A stretch of 64,000 bases of DNA, taken from positions 2,294,001 through 2,358,000 of the forward strand of contig JAPQWV010000001.1 in NCBI GenBank assembly GCA_027422505.1, written 5' to 3'. Position numbers and translations under genes: made by a program. The notes beneath the pieces were generated by a model. That model made no database searches and was not told where the DNA came from. It saw nothing but the letters and a program-made list of their open reading frames with translations. Position 1 is the stretch's first letter; every line of letters starts with the position of its first letter. Shown here in pieces: positions 35,289 to 48,500 of this stretch. This stretch comes from Craterostigma plantagineum. Lineage: Eukaryota; Streptophyta; Magnoliopsida; Lamiales; Linderniaceae.

Positions 35289-38200
35289 CTACTCTGTCTC
35301 ATTCTGGGGAAGGTTTCTCTTCTCCTCGGATCTGTGACGGTACAGTTTAGCAATTTTTCTTCTCTCACAGTCCTACGAAAACAAATATTATTATGTATCT
35401 GAATATAAACAAGGTGATTAATAGATTTTATGCTCTGAGTTAGAATGAGTCTTAGCACCTTAAACATATTGAGATAAAACATTTTCTCGGGATTCTTCCT
35501 CCTCAACTTGTGATATGTATACGCAAAACTTAGCTGGTCACGAGGAGTAAATCGATCGACTTCATTAAACCAAAGGCAGGAGAACAAATTTGACATTGGA
35601 GTGTGAGCCCTGACAATGAAGGAACCCTCGGGTACATCTGCAAAAAGTCAACAAATCATGCACAAATACAAAGCAAGGTGGGCAGAATATTATATTTGAA
35701 TTTTTTACTAAGCAAAATTGGGTAAGTCATACTGCTTGGAAGAAGCTTCTTTGGATCTGATGCATTGAATTTTTTCATCCCATCAGCTTGATAAAATGCA
35801 AATTGCCGGTCTATCATGCTGTGATTGTACTTATTGAGCCTCTTGTTTTGTCCAACTTCGTCCCATAAACAGTGGCGATCATAGTGATTGGATATGGCGT
35901 ATTCATTACCTTTTCGCCACAGGAAATATTCCAAGATGACCAGTGGATCGAGTTGAAGGCGTAATTTGCTGTCTAACCAGATTGAGTATCTGAAGTAACA
36001 ATATCCATACAAAGTAAAAATTGAGTTCAATTGAAAAAATGCATGCACATAGAACCTGTCAATTTTAAGAAACAACCATAAGAAACAAGTTTCCAAGCAA
36101 GATTACTTACCGGGCTGAAGGAAAGAGCCGGTGAGACAGAAACTTTGGAATTTTGCCAACTCTCCGCATGTCAGCATATGGAAGATTCTTCACCACCACA
36201 ATCTTCCACAATCCGATGAAGCCCATCATATCAGGCATTTGGCCTTCCGATGAAAGAGTTTGCAGAGTTACTTCATCAGTGAACATGACAAAGCATACAT
36301 TTTTCCTTGACAGGCGAGAGACCTAAGTTTAAAGGGGATGTGACATTTTGAAACTGGAATAATAGACAATAAGAGTTGTCTAAGAAAGTGAACAATGATA
36401 TTGGTCATACACCTTCTGTTCTCTGAATGTCATGACTGCACTAACATGGGAAATGTATAATTTTCAAGATTGTTGAAATACTCAGGCTAAATCTTGTCTT
36501 AAGTTTAACGTTCGCTCTAGTTATCGTTAGTAGAAAACCTCTTTTAATCTTAAGAAAATAACAGTAGAATGTTTTAAAATGTAGTCAGCATCACAACAGC
36601 AAAAGCAGTTTGCCATACATATAAACAACGGACACCTCGTACCAGGACAGAAATAATAACGGAGATGTCTGAATTATGTTATAGTAATATATTAATAGTT
36701 GATAGGAAAGTTGTGCATTAGTTAACCACAGTGGTACTAAGAGATGGAGAATAGGAGAAAAGTAGTACCGTCTTTCCTATCGGTGATCTCAACCGATCAG
36801 AATTTCCGAAAATGCACGAAGAAACAGCAATGTGACAGCTACTGATGTATTTTGCATCATCTTCTGCCAAATCAAATCCTGTACTTGGAAACCCTTTAGG
36901 ACCTTGGACAAAGCCGCAATTGATCTTCTGATCGTGAGCAACAAATGATTCTTCCCTTTCTCCCAAATTCTGATGGCCAGCAAACCTAGGTTCCCAGTTT
37001 TCCATTCCAACAGGCTTCTCTTCTCTCTTTGTATACTGTAAGGAGAATCTTGCAAATTTTCGACTTTCTAAAGGCTCGACAATTAGTGTGCTGGAATTCA
37101 GAACTTTCATTGCGCAACCTGAGAATATTGAGTACCGGCATATAAACCAAACCAGAAAGAGATACAACAAAGACAGAGAAGGAAATTTGGCATTAATTGC
37201 CAACAAGACTGTTAACATATGTACGGATAGGAAAGGGGAAAGGCAAGAAAGATGCAGGTGAGCAATCTGCCGACTGAACAGAGACAAGTGACAGACATGG
37301 GATGAGGTTAAAGCTTAACATATTCAACAATCTTGACTCATCATCCATTAAAAGTTTCATATGGTATAGCACTTGGTGCCAAATTCCACCATAGTTGAAC
37401 CACAAAGTTTTGATGCAACTTTACAATCTATAGAAGAGCATAATTGAAAAGAAATCACTGCCGTAACCAAAGGATATTGAATTACAAACGAGTGAAAGAT
37501 TGGTCCTTCATCCCCAAATTTCGAGGAAGCTCTATTAAGGGACCATATCCTTACCAGAGAATCTTCGACGTTTTGACTTCTTTTTGGAACCTGAGTGTCT
37601 ACCAGGAATCACCTTTCGACCAGGCTGGCCTTCTGTGGTACTGATATGTCCTGAATCTGCATTAACCTTCTCATGCTGGGCATCTGATTGAGATCCTTCG
37701 TGGTATGTATCAGTAAAAGCTTTTCCATCCCGTTCAATGTCAACGTTTTGGGGGTTTGTGACATCAGACTCTTCCCCTTGATCATTACCATAGTCAAAAT
37801 GTTCCATACTATCATCCTGAAAGTCAATACCATCATCATATTCGTCATTTTCATCAATATCCTCAGAGTGATGGTCCACGCTGCCACTCGCATTCTTTAA
37901 AGAGGCCTCATATTGTGCTTCATACTTTTTCAGTTCATTACGTCCAGCCTCATTGTATAAGCCATTTCCTCTGTGATCTGAGGATGCATGAGACTGGTCA
38001 AAGTGAGAACTCGTACTTTTATTTACTTCACGAGTGTCATCCTCATTCGTAGAGTCATTTCGAGAACGTTCTGATTCCTCCTCACTGTAATCTTCATCTC
38101 TTCTTCTATCATCCTTGTCCCAGTACCGTGAATCACCGGCATGCGTTACGGATCCACGACCAAACTTGAGCTCACTGGTTCGCTGTATTTCCTTGATATC

Positions 38201-38886
38201 CAAAAGAAATTCTTTGTCATCACCCAAATCGTCATCTTGAGCTTTGTATGCACTTGTTTCCCCTCCTAACAAAGAACGAAATAAGGTTGCCTAATCAATC
38301 GACTTTTGACGAAATTCTACAGAATAACTAAGATTCCAACGAAATCATAACTATAATCCGGCAACAAAATAATGATCTCAACTATAGAAGTCAAATTACG
38401 ACGCGACATATTCTAAGCCAATTGAACAACTTTAATATTATGCATTAACTTATCGAATCAAAATCGATCAGCTTCAACAAACCAAATCAAAATCGAAGTA
38501 AATTCCACTTTGACATCGCATCCGCACACAAGTAAATCCAAACATTACCAACCTCCTAACAACGAATCCAGCCAATAAATTATCTGCTATATAGTCGTTG
38601 TCACATAAATGAACTGAAACCGATTGGAAAACGGGAAAGCACTTCACTTCCAGCGAAAAGCTCTTAAGATACCTTTACTTTGTAACCAGAAATAGAAAAA
38701 CGCAGATATCGACAAAATGAGAGACAGAATCAGAATGCAGGAGCCGATCGAGATCTTGTACTGCGGCGAGGAGCGCGATCGGCGGTGAAGGAAGTGCCGT
38801 GAACCTCCGCGAACGCCGACAGCTACGTGATCTCCGTTTCGAGCTGCACCGTTCACCACCGCGCCGGATTGCCTGTGCTGAGCCAT
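35289..38886 (-). CDS. DUF616 protein, probable glycosyltransferase (MUCI70/TOD1-like)
   Basis: Seven exons in phase: 38886-38673, 38265-37555, 37118-36769, 36322-36111, 35989-35733, 35637-35459 and 35372-35289, giving 668 aa. A short basic cytosolic tail precedes one transmembrane segment (about residues 45-67), a type II Golgi topology. A long acidic, low-complexity stem follows (exon 2, with DDRRRDEDYSEEESERSR-like sequence). The DUF616 domain occupies exons 3-7, including FTDEVTL, GLWKIVVVKNLPY, YSIWLDSKLRLQ and the FYLNMFKDCERR end. Arabidopsis MUCI70 and TOD1 relatives act in the Golgi, in mucilage/xylan-pectin assembly (MUCI70) or as an alkaline ceramidase (TOD1). The reaction of this member cannot be decided from sequence. 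Exon 1-2 joining was inferred from phase. Confidence 0.85.
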
Positions 38887-39138
38887 CTAAGCATCATGCG
38901 ATTCAGACAGACAACTGCGTATGTACGTGCAAGTAATTATCGATCCGGCGAATGGCAATTCCAAGCTGTAAGGAGGTTCTGACGCGGATTTAACAATGAC
39001 CACACACGAGTCCTCCAACCAACGGAGTTCAATGGCGATTATGCCGTATCGTATCACTCAGCTGATTCGATCGATCTCCGCTCAGATAGAAAACAAGGAA
39101 GATTGGGTTTTTCCATTAATTTATTCAGCTTCGTAAAA
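38887..39138 (-). promoter_or_regulatory. Promoter and 5' leader region of DUF616 gene
   Basis: About 250 bp between the start codon of the minus-strand gene and the small MULE relative at 39139. No TATA box is obvious. Confidence 0.35.
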
Positions 39139-39694
39139 GGGTTATTTTAACACAAGGAAACGTTTCCTATTTTTATTAAATAAAAGGACGGATCGAAAGT
39201 TCCCGAAATACCCCAACTTAAGTAGCATTTATTCGAGTAATTAAAAAATTCGAATTAATTCGAATAATTTTTTTTAATTCGAATTTATTCGAATTAATCA
39301 ATTCGAGTAACAAAAAACTCGAATTGAAAAATATTAATTCGAATTTTTAATTCGAATTTTTTTTACTCGAATAAGTGCTATTTTTCTATTCGAATGCACT
39401 CGAATAGTTCGAATAAAATATTCGAATAAATCGTTTTACTCGAAAACGTCGATTTCAAGCTCAGAAACACGAAAATTCACCCAGATTTGGGGTTAATACA
39501 TGTAAGAATTACGAACCCATCGATTAAAATCTCATTTCGACATGAAATTTCAGTCGAACGGATCAAAATGATAATCAAACACTTCGATTTTTTTTTCAAA
39601 CAACCCAATCCCTTTTTTTTAATTAGAAAACCTAGAATCCCTTTTTCTTAATTTCACACAAAAGTAATCCTATTTAACAAAAAAATCCGTAAAA
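39130..39694. mobile_element. Small non-autonomous MULE related to the Kaonashi copies
   Basis: Element 39139-39685 (547 bp) between near-identical 9 bp repeats TTCGTAAAA (39130-39138) and TCCGTAAAA (39686-39694). The left end starts GGGTTATTTTAACACAAGG, and the right end inverted has TTAAATAGGATTACTTTTG, matching the terminal motifs of the MULEs at 13628 and 19403. The interior is mostly ATTCGAATT and ATTCGAGT motifs (39229-39440). No coding sequence is present. An intact transposase like that at 20335 could in principle act on it. Confidence 0.65.
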
Positions 39695-40271
39695 AATCAC
39701 GTGTTTTGTCTTCTGACGAAAATGCCCTTGAAATTTGACGCCCCATCATTTTCAGTAATTTCAAATAGGACCCCTCATTTTCACGAAACCGCATCTACAA
39801 CAATACAATCTCTTCGAGGATGGATATTTAATTGTTTAAAACATAACTAAAAAATAGAAATTATCTAATACCTTATTACATAACTACATGTCCAAAAAAT
39901 GTCCCCATCTTTGCTGGCGCCAGGCATACAATACCAGTTTTGTAATGAACGTTTTGCATTATTCTTTCTGCTTGTCCTCTTGTGTGTTGTGGAATCTAAT
40001 TAATTGCAATACCCTTTTAACAAGGTTTGGATGTTTAGCTTTCAATAAAATTTAAGTAGCAATCTTAAGTAGCATGCCAAACATAATTAATTTAACAAAT
40101 CACATCATTACAAGTACACATCACACTATTATCATTAGATTTGCAGCAAGACGCTATCAAATCCAAAGAATTATTACACACGCGCACGGCACGCACGAAC
40201 ATAAAACACCCACAATAAACGTAATTAATTAATTAATAATAAATAGATGTATCGGTATTCTATATATATCT
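39695..40271. other. AT-rich spacer
   Basis: No gene is recognised. The right part (about 40200-40271) probably includes the 3' untranslated region of the GASA gene. Confidence 0.5.
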
Positions 40272-40939
40272 TCAAGGGCACTTGAGCCTATTTCCGTGTG
40301 TCCTTAATCTAGCATAGCATGGGCAGAGGTGTGTGTTTCCGTACGTCCCCGGCGGCACACAGTTGCACCTTGCGCAGCAAGTGTTGCACTCTCTGTTGCA
40401 CAAGTTCTTCCTCCTTGCCTTGCTACACCTCCTCAGACACTGACCCCCACAGTCTGCAATTTTACGATGTTAATAATAATTATATTCAATGCGTAAACAC
40501 ACATGAATATATAATGTTGTATTATAGGTTTTTTTAAGAAGATATATATACCTATTCTGCGATTTGGATGTATGAAATGTCTCTTCTTGACAAGGCTTTC
40601 TTCTACTAGGTCTCCACCGTCAGCATTTGCCTGAGATCAACCCATATATGCAAAAAATTTATATATAAACTCCAGTGTGTGTGTGTGTGTTTTGAGTGAA
40701 GAATGTCACCTTCTCATGAGGGAAGTTCGAAGCACCGTCGATCGAATTTTCATCAGCAAGCACCTGAAGTGATATAGGAAAGTCAAGAAAACCCTAATTC
40801 AAATGGCTGTAAATAGAAGATTTGATCTGTAAACAAGACATTGATTATTAAAGTTAAGGCAAGTTTAGGTGTTTCTTATTACCGAACAGGCCTGTAGGAA
40901 GAAAAGGGCTATCAGCAAAAATGCCAGTAACTTATTCAT
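40272..40939 (-). CDS. GASA/snakin cysteine-rich secreted peptide
   Basis: Four exons in phase: 40939-40883, 40763-40710, 40630-40552 and 40453-40272, giving 123 aa. A hydrophobic N-terminal signal peptide (MNKLLAFLLIALFFLQAC) is followed by a variable acidic-to-basic propart. The C-terminal GASA domain has the full set of 12 cysteines in family spacing, including CNTCCARCNCVPPGTYGN and ending KCP. The peptide is secreted to the wall or apoplast. Family members are gibberellin-regulated and influence growth, flowering or antimicrobial defence. Which subfamily applies here is not resolved. Confidence 0.93.
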
Positions 40940-42144
40940 GGTGAGTGATTGATGATGAGTTGTATTATTTACTTGACTAATAAATTATTGGAGGGACGAA
41001 GGTTATATATCTGTTTCTGCTATTTATAGAAGGTTTCTGCTTGCTTAGTACTACACTCCCTTTTTGATTACTTATTTTCATCCATTTATTGATGTTCACA
41101 TGTGATGATCTTGATGACCAATCGTAGTTTATGCATTTTAATTGTGAAGTTTTATCTCAATCGAATGCATCATTTTCTTCTCGAACTATGTATTACATCT
41201 TTCCATCAGCTTTTTTCGCAGAACAGCTGTTGATTCGTTCACTTTGCGAGGCCTATCGACAGGTGCAAAAAACTACATAATATATGGTCCCCTTCACAAT
41301 GCGTATATATTTGTCCTTGCATATATTGCAATAGAAGGTGGAAAAGGAAGCAAGGTATCAATATTATATATATATATATATCTATATATATACGTTGATC
41401 GTATAGTAAGTATATATGTTCAAGAAAAGCATATAAAACATAACATGAACCATGTAACGAATTAAATGACGCGTGTACTACATTACATTACATAAGTGTT
41501 GCCTCTTTACATATGTTGCCGTAATACAAAAACGCGCACACGCACACACACGTTAGGGTGTGTGTTTGGACTTTTTTTAGAGTTTCTATTAGTTGCATGC
41601 ATGCTTTGAAGTTTGAAGAGTCGTGGTCAGGGAACAGCTGTGCTCACGAGTGTCTTGATCATGCATAAAAGGATCAAACAAAGCAAGACTACAATGTAAA
41701 GTAGCCTAACCACAAATATATGTAAAAATAGTTATATATGTATTTATACATATTCATGGGGCAGTTAGTTCACTCTTTATTATCCTTAACTTTGTTAAAC
41801 CACATGATGTAGATAAGCTAGTCCTTTTCCTTGTTATCTAAATTCCTCGACGTCTTAAATATAGATTTGAAAAATATATATTAGCAAGCACGACAGTAAA
41901 TGTTGATTTCCTTGCACATCTCTTTTCCGATTTTCGGACATTTCCGCGTAATTTTCCAAGATATTATCTATTTATATTTTTGTAGAATGCTATGGGCCTA
42001 TTTAAAAGAATTCCAAAGCTCAATTTATAACGAGCCCAAATTGAGTAAGTCGGGCCAGTAATTGGCCCATTTGCTTGGCGAAGAAGATGCTTTGCTAGTG
42101 ATGAGCTCAACACCTGATGATTGATTGATCGATCGCACAAAACG
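40940..42144. other. Intergenic region, divergent promoters
   Basis: Separates the minus-strand GASA gene from the plus-strand J-domain gene. It contains (TA)n tracts near 41365-41390 and a (CA)n tract near 41532-41550. TTTATAGAAGG and GGTTATATAT near 41000-41030 may be the GASA core promoter. No gene is seen. Confidence 0.5.
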
Positions 42145-45100
42145 ATGGGAAGCCACTCGAGGAAATCGCGACGCCGGAAGTCTTCGCCGGAACCGTCGAC
42201 GAGTTCGGCGTCCTCCGAGCTCGAAGGCTCTTCGTCGCAATCTTCGGACGAGCAAATTGAATCTTCGTCGGGACGACGGCGTCGCGACAGAGAACGGAAG
42301 AGATTCAGAGGCGACGGCGAAGGAAGTAGAAGGAAACATAGCAGGAAAGACAGAGATAGGCGCGATAAAAGAAGGGAGAAGAGGAAGAAGAAAAAGAGGA
42401 GGTACGATTCGAGCGGGGAATCCGATTCCGATTTGGAAAGTCCTGAGGATGTGGTTAAGTTTATATTGGAGGAGTTTCCTGGAGTTTCTGGGGATTTGGA
42501 AGCGGTAATTTGTAGAAAATTTTTAGCTTTTTTTTACGAGCTACTATCTTATCTTTACTGGAGGGGCGGAATATGGTTTATTCTTTAGATTGATTAATTC
42601 TCACTTATTGTTCCTTGTGCGACGTTGTAGTTTATGTTGCTAGGAGCTAATAGCTGGAACGCAGAAGTGTTTAATAAGTTAATAATGTGGAGGAGCTGGG
42701 GTTATTTGTGCAAATGGCCAATGTAAATTGGAAATGAAACATTTGGGAATCAATAGATTTTTGCTAAGAAATGCTTATCCTAGACAATGATAGATAAAGG
42801 GATTTGAAACTTTTGTGTCGAGTGTACTGGAATGACTATAATGCCTGAACTTCATAATTTATAGCGAAATAAATGGCGAGACATTCTTAGTGTATTCCAT
42901 TGAATATAAGGTTTTGGGGTTTCTGATAAAATGATGGTTTTGTTTAGCTTTTGCGAATGATCGACGATGGGCAAGCTGTTGACATAAAGGGATTGTCAGA
43001 GAAGTCATTGGTAGAGCAACTTCGGAGATTATTTGTCTCATTGGATCTCAAAGAAAAGGGTGACCGAGTCTTTCTGTTGCCTCGCAAAGCTAGCCCAACA
43101 CTGGACATTGTTGGTCCTATACTAGCGTCTCGTCTGAAGCTGCAGGACACTGTTCCTTTAGATTCAGCAACAGATGAAAAGCCTGTGCCGCCAGATACAG
43201 AATGTAGAGATGTTGCAGATGACAAAAAGGAAGACCCTATTTGCCCAAAAAGAAGGTAACTGCGTTATACATGTTACTACTGATTATCTGAGTCATTCTT
43301 GCACTGGGCTGCCTCGTTTTAGGTGTCACAACTCATAACCTTATTTCACTGAAAAGTAAATATTAAATTATGTTTGGAACTTGCTTTTGGTTTTTGGTAG
43401 GGTCATGGGACCTGAATTGCCTTCTGCTGAATTACTCGCTGCTGCTGCCAAACTGACAGAAGCACAAGCTGAAATGAGGTCCGAAGCGGAATAATATCTA
43501 AAATATGTTTTGTATTAAAATCATTTTATCTTATCGATTTATTCTTCCTCATGGTCAACAGAGAGGCGGAGATGGATGATGACACTGCGTTATTTATAGG
43601 ACCTCCACCCCCTGCTTTGGTAGCAGAAGCAGGGTCTGCTAATGAAGCAGAACGTTTCGAGGAGGTTTCTCTCTTTTGTCTTTCAATGTTTTGATCCATG
43701 TTATTTAAAATAGCAGTGGAGAGTTTCTTTTGAAGCGTCTATGGGACGGTCCTCGAATAATTGGCTTTCTGCTATATGGTTCAGGTTACAAGAATAGTTG
43801 GTGCCGAGGAGAATAGTCCTTATGATGTACTTGGGGTCAACAAAAACATGGCCCCTGAAAGCATGAAGAAGAGGTACGGATTACGTCAGTAGTTTCTAAA
43901 TCGTTCAAATTTTTTGTGCTTATGGCGTTTCTGCCGTGCGCATATGGTTACAACTTTCCAAATATTTGGTTTATGAACGTATTATTTTCTGCTCTTTCAA
44001 AATTTCTTTAGGTACTGGAAGTTGTCTTTAATGATTCATCCCGACAAATGTTCTCACCCTCAAGCTCACCAAGCGTTTGTGAAGTTGAACAAAGCATTTA
44101 AGGACTTACAGGATCCTGATAAGGTTGGTAGTGCGACCTTCGCAGATTTATGCCTTTTAAAGTTTCAGTCAACTGTATTATTTCTGTCAAAATCTAATTT
44201 AATTTTCGTCTATTTAGCGAAAAGCCATAGACGACAAGATAAAGCAAAAGGAAGAACAAGAAGCATTCCAGGTATCATTTTAACCCACAAAATTTATTTG
44301 GAGCAGATGTTAATTATGTTCAGGCTAAACCTTAAGCATTGCACGAGACTGCACAATTTTCTTACTCACCACAATTTTATTGAGAACTAATCATACTCAG
44401 GTCGAATTAAAAGCAATGCGCGAGGCTGCCCAGTGGAGGCGTATTCAAGGTCTTTGCTCTCTTCTTAACATTACTCATTTTCATATTTAAAACCTAATCA
44501 TCTAAAACGTAAAATTGGTTGCTGACACAGGCATAGCCATGGATGGCGATGACCTTCTACTTGCTGAGATGGATGCGAAAGCTGCTCGTACGAGAGATGA
44601 ATGGATGACTTCATTACCTCCCGAAAGAAAAGTAAGTTTCAAGAGCTACTCATTTTCTCATTTATCTCCGATTAGAATTAAGTTACATATGATGTTTTCT
44701 TTCAGCCTGGCGTGTCCATGCATTCGACAACCAGTTTTAGTATGAGATCCAAAGAGGGACGTGGTGACACCAGCGCCTGGACAGACACACCTTCAGAAAG
44801 AGCTCAAAAGGCGAAGATGAAGTAAGCGACTCTCGCACCGCTTATTTTTCTTTCAACTCGAAAACTAATCAATGAAGATGTCTGAATTCAGGTTTCTTTC
44901 TAATATCTGCAGTTATCTAGAAGCTTACAATGAAGCTGCAGCCATAGCTTCGAAGGAGGAAGAAAAGATCAGATCAAATACGGACGCCGAACTTGTGGAT
45001 CAGTACAACAAGGCCAAGAGATCGAAATCGCTCGTCGAGAAGCATCTAGAAACAGCCAAGAACAATCATCGATCGAAGAAGAAATCGAAACAACAAGGGC

Positions 45101-45273
45101 CTTCTTCTTTGGAGTCTAAAGAAGAATGGGAAGGTAAGCATCCATGGAAGCCTTGGGATCGCGAGAAGGATTTAACCGCGGGAAGGCAAAACGTTAAGCT
45201 CGACCCAGATAATATGTCCCAGGGCTTAACTTCAAGGTTTGCTTCTGGTTCTTTCCAGAGAAATTTCCTTTAA
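42145..45273 (+). CDS. J-domain protein with GPALPP/DUF3752 tail
   Basis: Eleven exons in phase: 42145-42504, 42948-43255, 43401-43478, 43562-43664, 43785-43873, 44012-44123, 44218-44271, 44401-44449, 44531-44631, 44706-44821 and 44913-45273, giving 576 aa. The N-terminus is Ser/Arg/Lys-rich like nuclear splicing-associated proteins. A GPPPP motif (FIGPPPPA) precedes the J domain, which starts near residue 294 and has HPD at 322-324. The C-terminus (WMTSLPPERKP through KHPWKPWDREKDL) matches the DUF3752 GPALPP region. J-domain proteins stimulate HSP70 ATPase. This architecture suggests a nuclear co-chaperone. Two upstream ATGs lie in frame at 42121 and nearby; 42145 was taken because it begins the conserved basic region. 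Confidence 0.9.
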
Positions 45274-45537
45274 AAAAGTTAGCTTTCGCATAATTAAAAT
45301 CGTAGTGTTTGTTGTTTCCAATATCATCATCTTCTCATGAAATGAAATCCCAGATTATTTGAGTCATTTCCATGTAGTTCAAAGTTTAACCCAATTCCTA
45401 CAAAATGAGGAAGAAAGCAAATACCTGGGACATTCTTACCATTAATCTTTACACTTTTTTTATGATTGGATTGGAACTACTATAATCCGACTATATATTA
45501 CAGTTAGCTCAGAATAAAAAAAACGAACCCATCTCTC

Positions 45538-48500
45538 TCATGCCGTAATACGCCTCAACGCAACATAAGCCAAAAGCCTATACCCAACGAACATAACCGC
45601 CAACACTCCAACGCTCGTCCAAGGCGTAATCTGCCCGCAAACATCTTCCTCGACGAACTTACACACTGCCTTATTACCATGCCCAACGCCACAGCCCAGC
45701 AAAGACGACAAACTCTCACCATCTCCATACTGCACATTTATAAGCAGCCTATAGCTATAAAACGTAGTAGATACGTACTTTATCCAAGCCATAAATCCCG
45801 GCACCTTATGCACATAATACCCGCCGGTCAAGACGAAGGCAAGCATTATCACAGTTACCATAGTCGAGGCCTTCTTCGAGTCCATGATCATAGCCCCGAG
45901 GGCCAGCCCGAGCCCTTGGGAGACGAGCACATAGCCCAATAGTATGACGAGCGTCAGCAGAAAGGAGTACAGCTCGGGCTTGAGGCCCGTCATCCAATAC
46001 ACTATGGTGAGGAACAGAGTTGGGAGGATGAGCTCCATGGGCAGGTCGCTCGTGATCCTAGCCATGAAGTAGGATGACAGCGTGTACATCGCCGAGGCCC
46101 TTTCCTTGACGAAAACCGCCCGTTCTTGGGGGAATGCGAAGACCGCGTTGAAAGACGAAAGTACCCCCCAGAATAGGGAGATGAAGAACAGTAGTCCCAA
46201 GCGGTCTTGGATATCACGGTAGTCGTTGTGCCACCACATGAAGCCTGCTAGGAGCGAGGCTACAGTTACGTGGAAGACTCTTAGGGAGTTGAACGTTTCG
46301 TGCCTTCGCTCCTTTAGGTTTCTTCGGAGTAGGATTGTGAATTGGTTGAGCCACGTGGTGGTGGTGGTTGTGGTGCTGTGGTGGTGGAGAGTCGGCGAGC
46401 TTTCTCTTGTCATTGGACATGGTGAGTTGGTGCAGTCTGCTTTGACCCTTGGAGCTAGTAAGTTGTTGTAAGAGGAGACGAGGGCTTGCCTGACGTTGTT
46501 GGGCTGATCTGCGTCGCTCGAACCATCTAAGTGGCACACGCCTGCGTATAAAACGAGGGTCGTTTTAGACCACTAAATCGACAAATCAAAAACGGAATGG
46601 GCGCCCAGAATCAGATATTTTAATATACTTTTGAGCATTAGATATGAGCTTAATGATAGGTGTTCTATGTTGCTAGTGAGGCGTGGGAGTAGCCCACTAA
46701 ACTGATAGTGCTGCTTAGTGCATTTAGGGCCACCACACAAGCCATTTGACAGCAGAAACTCTGGCAATAATAAATAATGCACGTAGTATTAGCCTTTATT
46801 CGGAAGGCTCGGTTGCTGAAGCAACATATATTATTAGCCAAGGAAAGGCCATGATATTCCCTCAACCATTTAAAATAGATAGTAGCTTTAGATGGCGTCT
46901 ACTTGTCAACTATCCCATAAAATCCCACCTCTTATTTCTTTGTTCAGTGCTCTCAAGAGGACCACCTTAGAACAAATGACCGAATATCAGCTGGTTATTT
47001 AACCTTATTATCAACCAATGGAATGACTGCTCATCATATCCAAAAATAACTATGTTATTTCACAGGTCTGTCTTTAAAGTTAAAAGCCAAAGAATCAACT
47101 TCTCAATAGCTACATGACAGTCTTTGTGCATCCCTTATCTGTTGTAATGAAAGATGGGCAGGACTTAATACAGTTATCTATTATCTTCATCATCAGCATC
47201 ATCATCCATAGAAGTTATAAAGGAGTATGGAGGTTGACTACCGTAATGAGTGGCCACACCTACATTATACTTCTCCACTCCTATGTAAACACATATATAC
47301 CAGCAAGTACTCACGGATATGGAAGATGCTCATTTCAAGGAAAATGCACAACATGTCACTTTCTCTAGTACAATGATCACTTCAGTAATTAGTCAACACA
47401 ATCACGCCATTTTTCTCCCAAGATTTGTGACCCCATAAATCGTCTAATCAAATAATTTGATTTCCCATTTCCCATATAAAGTGGGATATAGACTTTTTTA
47501 AATCATAGGTCGCATCACATGCGGGACATAACCTGGCTGTCATGATCTTCAAGAATCAAGGGGAAACATGGATGACTATGTAATGCATCCTTAGATTCTT
47601 ATAGATTATTACTAAAGCACCATACTATTTCTAACACGGTTAATATCAAGAACCCTTTGAACTCTTAACCAAATACGAGTAATTTAAGCAGATTTCATCA
47701 CCTCCAACATTACTATCTCTACCTACTTGGACTTCCCATGGTAATTGAGTGTAAAAGAGTGCTTTTTTTTTGCTCAAACTTAAAGGAAAAAGAAAAGAAA
47801 GAGAATATCTAAAAAAGTAGAAAGTGGACAGCATATAAAGTTGCTCTCAAAGGAAAAATGAGTCCACAATTCCATAAGTTTAAGGACACGTAGTTAGAAA
47901 AGCCAAAACCTTTCACTTTAATATGTAAGGCGCATCATTTAGCATATGACTTTTCACCACTTTCCCACCTCAACAAGTCCATACACCCCAACTGTCAACA
48001 CCCCCTGCCACCGGCCCCTGGCCTTGGCAAGGAGCTACAATAGTAGTAGTTGTGCATTCCATTATGCAATTAGTTGATACTCTATGACACAAATTTTCCA
48101 GACAGCAATTATATGAGGCATCACTTTCACAACCACCCCTCAGAAATGTCATTTTGCACACAACTTGTCCAACACTCTATGCATAATTCTCTTTAAAAAA
48201 ATCGGCTAGTGTCAATATGAAAATCAATAATGAAGGCGGCCCATGACACTGACTAATCTATACCTTGCTGTAATGAACAAAAAAGGTCAAGAGGGTGATG
48301 TTTCTCTAAATATAGGTATGACCCACTCCTCAGTCCATGGACCAATACTGGCAATTGCTCATAAGGAAATTTAGTAACCATAATCTCGTCCGAAATGAGA
48401 TAAACACCTTACAGATGCATGCATGTTAGAATTTTAACTACTTAACAATGTCTATAGGTCCCATCAAAGATTAATGCAGATGGGCATTTACCTCAACACT

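Noticed and set aside
47970..48161. Cys-rich 63-aa minus-strand frame in the ABCG25-like intron as a small secreted peptide
   Set aside because: No signal peptide, no family cysteine spacing, and it lies wholly inside an intron.
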